Shown here piece after piece: positions 16,274 through 25,943 of a stretch of 64,000 nt of DNA; positions within the stretch are counted from its first letter, which is position 1, and every line of letters begins with the position of its first letter. The DNA lies in contig OZ219799.1 of assembly GCA_964291275.2 (NCBI GenBank), positions 2,170,001-2,234,000 of the forward strand. The letters are read 5' to 3'. The position numbers were made by a program, and so were the translations under genes. The notes under the pieces are model-generated. The model had not been told where the DNA came from, ran no database searches, and saw only the letters and a program-made list of their open reading frames with translations. Source of the DNA: Bin80 sp964291275. GTDB lineage: Bacteria; Bacteroidota; Rhodothermia; Rhodothermales; Bin80.

Positions 16274-17584
16274 ATGACCTATTTGTATTCACTGCTTATC
16301 AGCGCGGTCTTATTGATCGCGCCGACTAAAAATGAAGCTGTCGATACGATCACGGTGTTGACCAACGCACGTATCGTAACGATTACACAGGGCACGATTG
16401 AAAATGGCACGATTGTCGTTGAGGATGGAATCATTGTCCAGCTTGGTACAGACATTGACATACCGGACGGTGCACAGATTGTTGACTTGGCAGGATTAAC
16501 CGTCTATCCCGGCATGATCGACTCAGGTACACAAATGGGGCTTGTGGAAGTGGGATCATTATCGGAGACCCGTGACGCATCAGAGCTCGGAGACCTGTCT
16601 CCCCAGATGAAAGCCCTAACTGCTGTGAACCCCAATGGCGTAGCCATCCCGGTTACAAGAGTCAACGGGATTACTACGGTACTTACCGTACCATCCGGTG
16701 GCATGCTGCCTGGACAGGCAGCCCTGATTAACCTTCATGGTTACACCCCCCAGCAAATGTATGCCGGGTTCGAGGGGGTGGTTTTACGATTTCCCTCCAC
16801 GGGACGTAGAGGACGGTTTGATTCACGTTCGGAAGAAGATGTTGAAAAAGCAGCTACCGAAGCCCTGAAGAAGCTCAATGATACCTGGGACAGCGCTGAG
16901 CTACATCACCGTATTGACTCCACTTATCAGGCACGCCCCGAAGATGGACGCCGACCCGAATACGTTCCATCTATGGAAGCTCTAAAGGGCGTTGTCCGTG
17001 GAGAACAGTCCCTTATAATCCAGGTGAACAATGCCAAAGATATCCTATCTGCACTTGACTGGATCAAGGCCCGGAATATGACGAACGTGATCCTCAGTGG
17101 ATTGGCCGAAGGCTGGCGTGTCGCAGATAAGATCGCCGAAGCCGGGGTCCCGTGCCTAGTCGGACCAGTCCTCAGCATTCCAACACGGGCAAGTGACCGC
17201 TTCGACAAGGCATACAAAAATGCAGCCCTAATGCATGAAGCCGGGGTTAAGATTGCCATCCGCTCGAATGATACCGCCAACGCACGCAACCTGCCCTATC
17301 ATGCCGGCTTTGCCGCTGCGTACGGACTACCTGTAGACGCAGCACTCCGTGCAGTAACAATCAATCCAGCTGAAATTTTTGGTGTGGATGACAAACTGGG
17401 CTCGCTTGAGGTAGGCAAAGAAGCCACTTTCTTCGTGGCCGATGGTGATCCATTCGAGACCTCCACGACAATTCTTCACGTTTTTATTGCAGGATACCAG
17501 GTGCCCATGGAAAGCAGGCACACTCGGCTTTACGAGGAGTTTCTAAACCGTAATCCCGGTCTGGATAAGCATAATCGCCAATAG
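16274..17584 (+). CDS. Exported amidohydrolase-like protein lacking the HxH metal motif (third of three)
   Basis: The protein has 436 residues, with an N-terminal hydrophobic export segment (YLYSLLISAVLLIAPT). The start ATG 16274 lies two bases after the stop of the previous gene. The amidohydrolase frame is clear from VDLAGLTVYPGMID and from the closing GSLEVGKEATFFVADGDP. In the metal-binding position, however, it reads IDSGTQ: Gly85 and Gln87 replace both histidines. It is therefore probably a pseudoenzyme, or uses a different metal arrangement. Its strict linkage to the intact middle paralogue suggests a structural or regulatory partner, perhaps forming mixed oligomers. Confidence 0.87.
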   Translation: MTYLYSLLISAVLLIAPTKNEAVDTITVLTNARIVTITQGTIENGTIVVEDGIIVQLGTDIDIPDGAQIVDLAGLTVYPGMIDSGTQMGLVEVGSLSETRDASELGDLSPQMKALTAVNPNGVAIPVTRVNGITTVLTVPSGGMLPGQAALINLHGYTPQQMYAGFEGVVLRFPSTGRRGRFDSRSEEDVEKAATEALKKLNDTWDSAELHHRIDSTYQARPEDGRRPEYVPSMEALKGVVRGEQSLIIQVNNAKDILSALDWIKARNMTNVILSGLAEGWRVADKIAEAGVPCLVGPVLSIPTRASDRFDKAYKNAALMHEAGVKIAIRSNDTANARNLPYHAGFAAAYGLPVDAALRAVTINPAEIFGVDDKLGSLEVGKEATFFVADGDPFETSTTILHVFIAGYQVPMESRHTRLYEEFLNRNPGLDKHNRQ

Positions 17585-17769
17585 TCCAGATTAACTAGGT
17601 CTTGCACAACTTCCGCAGAAAATAGCGTTATGTATGCGGACCGGTGGAGGACGTTAGTTGAAGTAATTGTACCAGAAAACGTGCATGGTCGGTACGTGCC
17701 TGCCGTTGCCCACTGAAAATTTAGACTCTCTGCCTTCATGGGATCTTGCCGTGATGGATTCGCTCTTCA

Positions 17770-18165
17770 TCTTTTCGGTGGGCACGCACCGTTCCTTGGC
17801 TCTTGCTTCACAGAAAGCCTGGAACCACGGAGCCTAGCTCCTGTGTAACGCAGAGCTAGCTCCTTACTGTTTACGGAAGTAGGACCGAGTGCGCGCAAGG
17901 TGTCAAGGTCCAGCGTTGTCGCACCAGCAAAGCCTTCCCAGAGACACAAAGCAAGGCGCGCATTAAGAAAACTGGCGATGGCGTGTGCGCATGAGCCTCC
18001 AGGCATTGATGACCATCAGTTGCAACGGAAAGAACGAATTCAGGAACCAAGTTCCTCGCCTTGCATCCTTCACAGAGAAACGTCCCCATGCCCATCAGAG
18101 GCTGTACACGGGCCTGATCTGCACTCCGTTCCTATGCCCAGTTGTCTCGACCAAGGTGAAACCCT
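17770..18165 (-). pseudogene. Decayed DDE transposase remnant, possibly piggyBac-like (DDE_Tnp_1_7)
   Basis: No intact gene lies in 17585-18219. Read on the minus strand, fragments in two frames keep transposase texture. One (about 18075-17963) reads VKDARRGTWFLNSFFPLQL and then MVINAWRLMRTR, resembling the K-W-F-L-VNAW-L-R block near the C-terminus of piggyBac-like transposases. Another continues in a shifted frame as SFLNARLALCLWEGFAG, matching the next helix. Stops and frame shifts break it throughout. Family assignment is tentative; that it is a decayed coding region on the minus strand is more certain. Confidence 0.45.
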
Positions 18166-18219
18166 GTAGCCCTGTTACAAAATCATAAAAATTGTCAATT
18201 CAGAAATTTTGCAAGGGAT

Positions 18220-19065
18220 TTGGTAGGTATACCTAAACATGCTATGGGCAAACACAGAAGTTTTTCTCGACTGAATTCTGGACTTACCGGAAGAGATCAC
18301 TATAGCTCTACTTACTCAGACTCACTAAAACGACAAATAGACTGGCTTCGTAGGGGAGCGAACCAAAAGGCCAATGCAATCTGCATGTTGCTTAATCAAA
18401 ATGGATTGAAGCCTTCAAGCATTTTGGAGGTTGGCTGTGGCACTGGTGCAATAATCGCGGAGCTGCAACGACGGGGCGTAGCCAAATCATATCATGCAAT
18501 TGATTATTCCGCGGAAGCCATTGCGTTTGTAAAAAAAACCCTTCCAAATGTGCATTCACTGGTAGGAGATATAGTGGATTGTGCTACGTTGTTTGGAGAA
18601 CATAAATTTGACCTGATCATCTGCAGCCATGTTTTGGAGCATCTTGAGAACCCTGAACGGTTCTTGCGGTCTTTATCTGATCTTAGCTGGACAAATTTAT
18701 TAGCGGAAGTTCCACTTGAAAACCTGTTTTTCGGGAGAATTAAGGGAAGGCTCCAAGATCGAGGGAAACATCCTGCTGGACATGTTCAATTCTTTGATAA
18801 GCAAGATTTCTTGACCCTACTTTCTAACAACGGGATGGATATATCTGATGAATATGTCTATGCACCATTCTTCAACAGGGATACAATAAAGTTTGCATAT
18901 AGTGACGGAGGCCAACTACGACATCTCCTGAAGATGTGTACTGAACATTATTTCCCAAAATATTGCGGCGCGCTTTGGGCTAAATTTTATCACGCTCATA
19001 TGACTGTTCTATGCAAAAAGAACCAGAATTTGTTTAAGGTAGCACCGAAAGATGGGCCAAATTAG
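18220..19065 (+). CDS. Class I SAM-dependent methyltransferase
   Basis: The product has a Rossmann-type methyltransferase core. ILEVGCGTGAIIAELQRRG is motif I near residues 67-85, YHAIDYSAEAI binds the ribose, and DLIICSHVLEHLENPERF is the motif IV loop of the Methyltransf_11/23 group. The C-terminal 100 residues contain an insert with FFGRIKGRLQDRGKHPAGH, as in small-molecule or lipid methyltransferases of cell-surface biosynthesis; no target can be named. The start may be TTG 18220, preceded by AAGGGA, or ATG 18244. The gene stands alone between a decayed transposase and mazG and is visibly more AT-rich than its neighbours, so it may have been acquired. Confidence 0.82.
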   Translation: MVGIPKHAMGKHRSFSRLNSGLTGRDHYSSTYSDSLKRQIDWLRRGANQKANAICMLLNQNGLKPSSILEVGCGTGAIIAELQRRGVAKSYHAIDYSAEAIAFVKKTLPNVHSLVGDIVDCATLFGEHKFDLIICSHVLEHLENPERFLRSLSDLSWTNLLAEVPLENLFFGRIKGRLQDRGKHPAGHVQFFDKQDFLTLLSNNGMDISDEYVYAPFFNRDTIKFAYSDGGQLRHLLKMCTEHYFPKYCGALWAKFYHAHMTVLCKKNQNLFKVAPKDGPN

Positions 19066-19107
19066 AGGTATTAATCTGCATGCGAATGGGACCATCCAGA
19101 TTGATTT

Positions 19108-19965
19108 TTAGCCTCCGACCAAATCTTTTGATTTTTCCCAGTGTAGGTCTAGCTCTTCCAAGTCGGCAGCCTTCATGTTGGGAACACATGCTTCCACGTA
19201 TGCCAAGCGATTACGAAATCGGCGATTTGTGCCGCGAAGCGCATCCTCAGGATTAATTTGGTTCTTTCTCGCATAGTTGACCAGTGCAAAAAGCAGATCA
19301 CCCAACTCGTTTTCGCGTTCAGCGTCTGATGCCGCTACCTTGAATTCCTGAATCTCTTCTTCGACCTTAGCCCATGTACTTTCCTGATCTGGAAAGTCAA
19401 ACCCGACGCTGGCAGCTTTTTCCTGCATCCGATAGGCACACAAGAGCGCCGGTAAACTGGCAGGTACACCGCTTAGCACAGATGCACCCTTCCGTTCACT
19501 TGCCTTGAGTGATTCCCAATTCTGAAGCACTTCCTCAACCCCCGATACGGCAATATCACCAAAAACATGCGGATGTCGTCGAACCATCTTGTCGGTAACT
19601 GCAGAAACCACGCCGGCAAGATCAAACTGATTGGTCTCTTCTGCAATCACGCTGTGCATAACAATCTGCAATAGCAGATCACCCAACTCTATCCGCAGCT
19701 CCTGCATATCCTCCGAATCAAGTGCCTCAATGGTTTCGTAGGCCTCTTCGATTAATAAATGGCGCAAAGAAGCGTGGGTCTGCTTGCGGTCCCACGGACA
19801 CTGTTTCCTAAGTTGGCGAACAACATTTACGAAAGCTATCCAATGGGGTGCAGAATCATTGACTTCTGTGTATTCTTCATCAAATATCTCTGATAGCATG
19901 GGGAGAGGTGTGATAGTGTTGGAGACTTGTTCAGAAAGTACTGGATCGTATCTTATCGAACTCAT
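19108..19965 (-). CDS. mazG: Nucleoside triphosphate pyrophosphohydrolase MazG
   Basis: The protein (285 residues) has the two tandem MazG helical domains. The first contains CPWDRKQTHASLRHLLIEEAYE followed by ELRIELGDLLLQIVMHS; the second has EEEIQEFKVA followed by ENELGDLLFALVNYARK. Together these give two sets of the EExxE...ExxD magnesium-binding motif. MazG hydrolyses (d)NTPs to monophosphates and pyrophosphate, cleaning the nucleotide pool and affecting ppGpp levels. The N-terminal 35 residues are an extra extension compared with E. coli MazG (263 residues), so a later start is conceivable. It is divergent from ssb with about 64 bases between starts. Confidence 0.95.
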   Translation of the reverse strand: MSSIRYDPVLSEQVSNTITPLPMLSEIFDEEYTEVNDSAPHWIAFVNVVRQLRKQCPWDRKQTHASLRHLLIEEAYETIEALDSEDMQELRIELGDLLLQIVMHSVIAEETNQFDLAGVVSAVTDKMVRRHPHVFGDIAVSGVEEVLQNWESLKASERKGASVLSGVPASLPALLCAYRMQEKAASVGFDFPDQESTWAKVEEEIQEFKVAASDAERENELGDLLFALVNYARKNQINPEDALRGTNRRFRNRLAYVEACVPNMKAADLEELDLHWEKSKDLVGG

Positions 19966-20029
19966 TGTGAGACGTTTCCGCCTCTAACGCGTAAAAACCG
20001 CAATCTAGAACCGATAGTGCGTAAGAATC

Positions 20030-20596
20030 ATGAACCTGCAAGATATAAGTATTAACAAGGTAGTTCTGATTGGACGACTGAGCAAGGAACCCGAGCTTCG
20101 CCATATCGCGAGCGGTACAGCGATTTGCCAATTACGTGTGGTAACTACAGAGAGCTATGTGAACAGGGAAGGTAATCACGTGGAAAGGAGAGCATCACAC
20201 ACCGTGGTAATTTGGGGGCAGAAGGGGGAAGCCATAGCTAACCAGGTGCACACCAACACGCGTGTATTCGTGGAGGGAAGAATTCAAAATCGTTCCTACG
20301 AGAATCAGCACGGAGAAACGAAGTGGGTAACCGAAATAGTAGCTTCAAATGCTTTCGCATTAGAACAGGGAGGTGGTAACTTTGGACAGTCTGCACCATC
20401 GGGCGCGTATGGCCAGCAGCCGAGCGGTGGATATACACAACCCCCACCGGGTGCCCCTCCGCAGCAACAGCCAGGCGGGGTACCATACGTACCTGAACAG
20501 CCCCCTCCCGTACAACAACCACCAACCGCACCACCCGCGACAACCGACAGTTCGCCTCCGACAACCATTGTACCGGATGACGATCTGCCTTTCTAG
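20030..20596 (+). CDS. ssb: Single-stranded DNA-binding protein
   Basis: The 188-residue protein begins with an OB fold of about 110 residues, including NKVVLIGRLSKEPELR and VFVEGRIQNRSYENQ. A proline/glutamine/glycine-rich linker of about 65 residues follows, and the protein ends in DDDLPF, the acidic tip that recruits replication and repair partners. It coats single-stranded DNA as a tetramer. The ATG at 20030 is followed by 13 residues before the conserved NKVVLIG strand, slightly longer than usual. It lies divergently from mazG. Confidence 0.97.
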   Translation: MNLQDISINKVVLIGRLSKEPELRHIASGTAICQLRVVTTESYVNREGNHVERRASHTVVIWGQKGEAIANQVHTNTRVFVEGRIQNRSYENQHGETKWVTEIVASNAFALEQGGGNFGQSAPSGAYGQQPSGGYTQPPPGAPPQQQPGGVPYVPEQPPPVQQPPTAPPATTDSSPPTTIVPDDDLPF

Positions 20597-20848
20597 ATCG
20601 GGATCTGCAACTAAAAAACATCTATCTACTCTCCCAACACTTCATTGCCTGAGTTCGCATGTCTCTGGACCTCTCCGTAATGAATTACATGAGTCTCGGT
20701 AACGTCCGTAACAAAAAGACATTCGCAATCTGCAAGTATTGTTTGTAAGCACAATAGTCTTATCCCTTTGCACTAAATTTCCCCTATCTGCACGCATACA
20801 TTGCAGTGTGAGATAATCCGTTACAGCTAATCAAATAAATATTAGACC

Positions 20849-22240
20849 ATGGGCTCAGTTAACGGCCGCGAACAATGGAGTGGACGACTCGGCTTTATTC
20901 TGGCTGCTGCTGGAAGTGCTATTGGACTCGGAAATATCTGGCGTTTTCCCTACTCTGTGGCTGAAGGCGGCGGAGGCCTTTTCGTCCTTATTTATCTAAT
21001 TTTCGTTCTTGCAATCGGGCTACCGGTGCTTTTAGCTGAACTCTCCTTGGGACGCACCTCTCAACGCAACCCGGTAGGTGCATTTAAGGCATTGATCCCT
21101 GGCAGATTCTGGCCGTACGTGGGTGGACTTGGTGTTACAACCGGTGTGGGAATTCTTGCATTTTATTCGGTTATCGCCGGATGGACCGTGGGGTATCTTG
21201 GTAAAGCTGTGTCTGGAGAATTATTGCAGGCACAGGATGGCGAAACGAGTAATGCCATCTTTACGGAATTTGTTGGAGACCCCCTCTGGCCCATTCTGCT
21301 ATGTGGTCTGTTTCTTCTGCTCACGCTGGTGGTCGTACGAAGGGGGGTATCCAAGGGCATTGAACGTGCGGCCACGATTTTGATGCCTGCACTCTTTGTT
21401 CTGCTGATCCTATTGGCCATTCGGGCAGTTAGTTTGCCTGGAGGCATTGATGGACTCACCTATCTCTTTACACCGGACTGGTCCAAACTTAGTTTGAATG
21501 TTGTTATGGGAGCACTCGGACAAGCATTGTTTAGTCTGAGTTTGGGCATGGGCGCTATGATTACTTTCGGATCCTACATGTCTAAAAGAGAAAATCTCTG
21601 GCAATCAGGTATTTTTGTTGCAATTGCGGATACTGGCATAGCTCTACTGGCAGGTCTTATCATTTTCCCCGCTCTTTTCTTCGCGAATGCCGATCCCAGT
21701 GCTGGACCTGGCCTCGTGTTCGTGGTACTGCCTACCATCTTCAATCAGATGCCCTTGGGGGCTCTATTTGCCACGGCATTTTTCTCATTGCTGGCCATCG
21801 CTGCACTCACCTCTACTGTTAGTCTGTTGGAAGTGGTTGTTGCGTACTTCGTGGATGAGAAAGGATGGACCCGTAACCGGGCTGCCAGCTTTGTATCTGG
21901 AATTTGCTTTGCGCTAGCAGTGCCGTCAGCCCTTGCATTCGGAGCAGTATCGGGGCTCTCAGGTGGAGAGGACGGGATTCTTCCATTTGGACTTGACTTC
22001 CTAACCCTGAATAACAACATCTGGGGAAATTACTCCCTGAGCATAGGAGCATTCTTGGTTTGCATCGCGGTTGGATGGGTATGGGGTGTACCTAAACTGT
22101 TGGCTGCCCTCGAGGACGGTGATGACCGCAGATTTCCAATGCCAGGGGCCCCGGTGGTAGGATTCCTGATCAAAGTTGTTTGCCCCTTGGCTATACTCAC
22201 TGTCCTCATTTTTATAATAGTGACCGGACAATATTTCTAG
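20849..22240 (+). CDS. Neurotransmitter:sodium symporter (NSS/SNF) family transporter
   Basis: The 463-residue inner-membrane protein has about eleven to twelve hydrophobic segments. The N-terminal signature WSGRLGFILAAAGSAIGLGN followed by IWRFPY corresponds to TM1 of LeuT-fold transporters, where sodium and substrate bind. Members import amino acids or related amines with sodium. The substrate is not readable. The ATG at 20849 follows a 250-base AT-rich leader with no other gene. No operon partner overlaps it; the CBS-domain gene follows 66 bases downstream. Confidence 0.93.
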   Translation: MGSVNGREQWSGRLGFILAAAGSAIGLGNIWRFPYSVAEGGGGLFVLIYLIFVLAIGLPVLLAELSLGRTSQRNPVGAFKALIPGRFWPYVGGLGVTTGVGILAFYSVIAGWTVGYLGKAVSGELLQAQDGETSNAIFTEFVGDPLWPILLCGLFLLLTLVVVRRGVSKGIERAATILMPALFVLLILLAIRAVSLPGGIDGLTYLFTPDWSKLSLNVVMGALGQALFSLSLGMGAMITFGSYMSKRENLWQSGIFVAIADTGIALLAGLIIFPALFFANADPSAGPGLVFVVLPTIFNQMPLGALFATAFFSLLAIAALTSTVSLLEVVVAYFVDEKGWTRNRAASFVSGICFALAVPSALAFGAVSGLSGGEDGILPFGLDFLTLNNNIWGNYSLSIGAFLVCIAVGWVWGVPKLLAALEDGDDRRFPMPGAPVVGFLIKVVCPLAILTVLIFIIVTGQYF

Positions 22241-22305
22241 TCAAGCTACATCGGACCGTGGCTTGGCCCCAAGACTGATTTGTATGCACCAGACCGTTCC
22301 ACAGT

Positions 22306-23676
22306 TTGGCACCTCCTGAAGGTTCTCCTATAGCTGCACTGAGCCTGCTGGCCCAATCTCACAGTGCACTGGTATCGCCAACCGAGATTGTTGTCTTCCT
22401 GCTGCTGCTGCTAGCCAGTGCAGTTGTATCAGGTGCTGAGGTTGCACTCTTTTCGCTCCACGCTACTGATCGTGAGACTCTCGCCACTCGTGGAGACCAC
22501 CAAAGTCGACGCGTGCTCTCTCTTCTAGAAAATCCGCGCCGACTCCTGGTTACCATCCTGCTGCTCAATACACTCATCAACGTCTCAGCAGCTATCCTTG
22601 CAGCATTGGTGACCGAACGCGCAGCAGAAACTATGGGGCTAAGACCTGAATTTGTTTTTGCACTGGAGGTCGTCGCACTAACCTTCACATTACTGATTGT
22701 CTCGGAAATCACCCCTAAGCTGATCGCATCCAGGTATGCCCTCACCTATAGCCGCCGTGTGGCAGGTGTCCTTAAAATAGTCTCATGGCCGCTGTATCCC
22801 GTGACTACACTCCTTGCACGCATGACAACCCGCATACATGGAATTTATCACAACTGGAATGTAGACGAAAAACCGGATGTACTTTCTTCTGACGATTTGC
22901 GAGTTATGGCTGAGATCGGCAAGGACCACGGATCACTGGAGGAAGATGAACATGGCTGGATTCAATCACTGCTTGACTTCGGTGAAACAACAGTTCGCGC
23001 CATTATGGTGAATCGCCTGGACATATCGGCTCTTCCTATAACCGCCTCCCTGCAAGAGGCCCTGGAATTAATTCGTACCTGCGGACATTCCCGACTGCCA
23101 CTCTACAGGGATCACCTGGACAACATTCAAGGTATTGTCTATGCCAAAGATCTGCTGCCCTTCGTGAACCAGCCTGATGCAGCGATTGATTGGACCCATC
23201 TAATGAGGCCGCCTATTTTTGTGCCGCTCGGACGAAAATTGGATGACCTTCTTCAGGATTTTCAACACCGTAAAACACACCTGGCCATAGTGGTAGACGA
23301 GTATGGAGGCACAGCAGGACTCGTAACACTGGATGATGTCCTAGAAGAAGTGGTTGGAGAAATAGAGGATGAGCACGACGAAGTCAGAGACACACTCATT
23401 ACCTCCTTGGGTAACAACGAATACAGGATCGACGCCCGGATAAATCTGGACGACCTTAATGATGCGACAGACATCTCGCTGCCAACCGATACCTACGAAT
23501 TTGAGACACTGGGCGGCCTTATATTTCACTTGGCAGGAGACATTCCCGAGCCGGGCTATACTACCGTGTATGACCGCTTGGAGATCTCCGTAGAGGAAGT
23601 AGAAAATAACCGGATTCGTCTGGTTCACATTCGGATTCGAACTGCTCCCAAGGAGTCAAACGGAATAATTCGGTAA
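22306..23676 (+). CDS. CNNM/CorC (HlyC) family membrane protein with CBS domains, GldE-like
   Basis: The protein has an N-terminal DUF21 membrane domain of about four helices (VVSGAEVALFSL near residue 40). A CBS pair follows, with VMVNRLDISALP, GHSRLPLYRDHLDNIQG and VDEYGGTAGLVTLDDVLEEVVGEI. It ends in a CorC/HlyC transporter-associated domain, YEFETLGGLIFHLAGDIPEPG. Members are linked to magnesium or cobalt efflux; the relatives called GldE accompany gliding motility in Bacteroidota. The only usable start is TTG 22306, because an in-frame TGA lies at 22276 and no ATG or GTG falls between. The 456-residue length is normal. Confidence 0.9.
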   Translation: MAPPEGSPIAALSLLAQSHSALVSPTEIVVFLLLLLASAVVSGAEVALFSLHATDRETLATRGDHQSRRVLSLLENPRRLLVTILLLNTLINVSAAILAALVTERAAETMGLRPEFVFALEVVALTFTLLIVSEITPKLIASRYALTYSRRVAGVLKIVSWPLYPVTTLLARMTTRIHGIYHNWNVDEKPDVLSSDDLRVMAEIGKDHGSLEEDEHGWIQSLLDFGETTVRAIMVNRLDISALPITASLQEALELIRTCGHSRLPLYRDHLDNIQGIVYAKDLLPFVNQPDAAIDWTHLMRPPIFVPLGRKLDDLLQDFQHRKTHLAIVVDEYGGTAGLVTLDDVLEEVVGEIEDEHDEVRDTLITSLGNNEYRIDARINLDDLNDATDISLPTDTYEFETLGGLIFHLAGDIPEPGYTTVYDRLEISVEEVENNRIRLVHIRIRTAPKESNGIIR

Positions 23677-23744
23677 TATCTGAAACCACGGCACGGTCAC
23701 TGGATTTAACGGCCCATTGACCATCCTATGCAGCTTGAGCTCGC

Positions 23745-25241
23745 ATGGACAGTATACGTGACCATTGCGGTGTCTTTGGAATTTTTAATTCCCCAGAGGC
23801 TGCTCGACTTACCTACTTCGGTCTGCATGCCCTCCAACACAGGGGACAGGAGTCCTGCGGCATAGTTTCGTCATCCTTCGATCCCGGCCGGCAGCGTCGT
23901 ATCATGTCTTCTGTGCGGGACTTCGGGCTCGTTCTGGATGTCTTTGACGATCCTTCGCTATTCAACGACCCGCTAAGCGGTTCGTCGGCCATTGGCCATA
24001 CACGGTACTCCACCAGCGGGTCAGCTATCAAACATGCCAATATTCAGCCTCTCCATGTTCAATACCGTGGAGGTAACCTTGCGATAGCTCACAACGGCAA
24101 TCTTTCCAATGTTACTGAGCTTAGGGCTTCCTTCAGTGAGCGTGGCACGCTGTTTCAATCAACCTCTGATACGGAGCTCATCCTGCACCTGATTGCTCAA
24201 AGCCGTCGTACCAAACAGATTGATCAAATTCTGGATGCCCTCGCGCAGGTGGAGGGCGGATACGCCCTGGCCCTGCTCACGGACGACAGCCTGATTGCTG
24301 TTCGGGATCCTAACGGATTCCGCCCCCTGGCACTAGGACGGATTCACAATTCAAACGAAAACGGCACAATGGCCTATTGTGTCGCCAGTGAAACCTGTGC
24401 CTTTGATATGATCGGCGCCGAGTATGTACGTGATATCGATCCTGGAGAAATTATCACTATTGACCGGGAAGGCTGCAAAACAGAGCGCTTCCGTAGTGAG
24501 CATCTGAACAGCCGCCACGGCGTAAGTCAATGCATTTTCGAGTACATCTACTTCTCCCGACCAGATTCACGCATCTATGGTGAGATGGTCGATAAGGTGC
24601 GTCGCAAGTTTGGCAAACAGTTAGCTCACGATGCTCCAGTGCCACGCGTCCAAGCAGAAGAGAAGGCTCCCCTAGTGATCTCGGTCCCTGACTCTTCCAA
24701 TACCGCCACACTTGGCTATGTAAGCGAATGCCAAAAACTCGGATACCGCTGCAAGTATGACATCGGTCTGATCCGTAACCACTACGTTGGCCGAACTTTC
24801 ATTGCACCAGGACAAGATAGCCGTGAAATGCGTGTTCGGTGCAAGTTCAATACAGTCGACGGCCTCCTCAAAGACCGTATTGTCGTGGTAGTGGACGACT
24901 CAATAGTACGCGGAACAACGGCCAAGCTCCTAGTGAAGATGATCAAGGAAGCCGGAGCCAAAGAGGTTCACTTCCGTGTGGCCTCACCAACGGTCACGAA
25001 TCCCTGCTTCTATGGCATGGATTTTCCAAGTAAGGAAGAGTTGCTCTCAAGTAAGTTTGACGACGTGACAGCCATTGGTGAATGGCTCGGCGTTGACTCC
25101 CTTGCCTATCTCACGATAGCGGGTCTGAAAAAGGCGGTGCGTGCTGCCCACGATAGCTCACACGGCTACTGTGATGCCTGTTTCACAGGCTCATATCCCG
25201 TGCCTGTAGACGCGTGCGCCAGTAAGGAAGCGTATGACTGA
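23745..25241 (+). CDS. purF: Amidophosphoribosyltransferase
   Basis: PurF catalyses the first step of purine synthesis, making phosphoribosylamine from PRPP and glutamine. The 498-residue product starts MDSIRDHCGVFGI, so Cys8 becomes the N-terminal nucleophile once a seven-residue propeptide is removed. The glutaminase domain has GHTRYSTSG and AHNGNLSN. The phosphoribosyltransferase domain carries the PRPP-binding motif VVVVDDSIVRGTT at 380-392. The C-terminal SHGYCDACFTGSYP is typical of the Bacillus-type enzyme, whose cysteines hold an iron-sulfur cluster. Its stop lies three bases before that of the convergent NTF2-like gene. Confidence 0.97.
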   Translation: MDSIRDHCGVFGIFNSPEAARLTYFGLHALQHRGQESCGIVSSSFDPGRQRRIMSSVRDFGLVLDVFDDPSLFNDPLSGSSAIGHTRYSTSGSAIKHANIQPLHVQYRGGNLAIAHNGNLSNVTELRASFSERGTLFQSTSDTELILHLIAQSRRTKQIDQILDALAQVEGGYALALLTDDSLIAVRDPNGFRPLALGRIHNSNENGTMAYCVASETCAFDMIGAEYVRDIDPGEIITIDREGCKTERFRSEHLNSRHGVSQCIFEYIYFSRPDSRIYGEMVDKVRRKFGKQLAHDAPVPRVQAEEKAPLVISVPDSSNTATLGYVSECQKLGYRCKYDIGLIRNHYVGRTFIAPGQDSREMRVRCKFNTVDGLLKDRIVVVVDDSIVRGTTAKLLVKMIKEAGAKEVHFRVASPTVTNPCFYGMDFPSKEELLSSKFDDVTAIGEWLGVDSLAYLTIAGLKKAVRAAHDSSHGYCDACFTGSYPVPVDACASKEAYD

Positions 25242-25244
25242 CTC

Positions 25245-25721
25245 CTATGATCCGTCTGTTGGCGGCTCACACGTAGGCGGACGATTAGTGTCTGCCAGAT
25301 AAACGATTTTCCACCCCTCGTCAGTCCGATAGAGTTGCATTGAGTTCACACCGCAGTGACTCATTTTTTCGCCAAGAAAGAAAGCAAATTCCATCCAGGC
25401 TGAAGCCAACCGACCATCAATCGAGATATGAACATCCCAGATCCGTTCATCCCATACCTGATCATGCGGTGTACCGACAGCTCGTACAAATTGATCGGGT
25501 GGGCCGACCCTGAAACCTTGGTCGCCTGCACGTCCCATCAGTGCGTCTTCATGCAGCACGCTCCGTACCATCGTACTGTCACCTGCACGCATACCATCGA
25601 ACAGGCGATCGATTACCGCCCTGACTTCGTCAAACTCTTCTGATTGGGCCTGTGCCGACGGAGCAAGCGTACCGGCTAGCACCATCAAACCCAGAGCGAG
25701 TGAATAAGTGATCCTTCTCAT
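25245..25721 (-). CDS. Exported NTF2/SnoaL-like (DUF4440-type) protein
   Basis: The 158-residue protein has a signal peptide of about 25 residues ending APSAQAQ, followed by a cone-shaped NTF2-like fold. This shows as a long first helix (EEFDEVRAVIDRLFDGM), SVLHEDALMGRAG, and the paired strands GRLASAWMEFAFFL and NSMQLYRTDEGWKIVYLADT. Such domains act in ligand binding or as small enzymes; no catalytic residues are clear. It is convergent with purF. The role is unknown. Confidence 0.85.
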   Translation of the reverse strand: MRRITYSLALGLMVLAGTLAPSAQAQSEEFDEVRAVIDRLFDGMRAGDSTMVRSVLHEDALMGRAGDQGFRVGPPDQFVRAVGTPHDQVWDERIWDVHISIDGRLASAWMEFAFFLGEKMSHCGVNSMQLYRTDEGWKIVYLADTNRPPTCEPPTDGS

Positions 25722-25943
25722 TGATTGTATTTGTGTTGTTGCTCAGAACAACCCTTACTCGGGGATGTTCGTTCCATTTTTCGAGCCGTGATGGTATTTC
25801 CGTATTAAATTGATCTCCGGTACACATAACACGCAGGAGATACATGCATCTTTTCCTGAGTAAACTGTCTGGTCCCCGTACTTGCATACATACTCAGAAG
25901 GTTTATCTCGACAGGTTCTTTGCTTCGAAATATCAATAGATCT

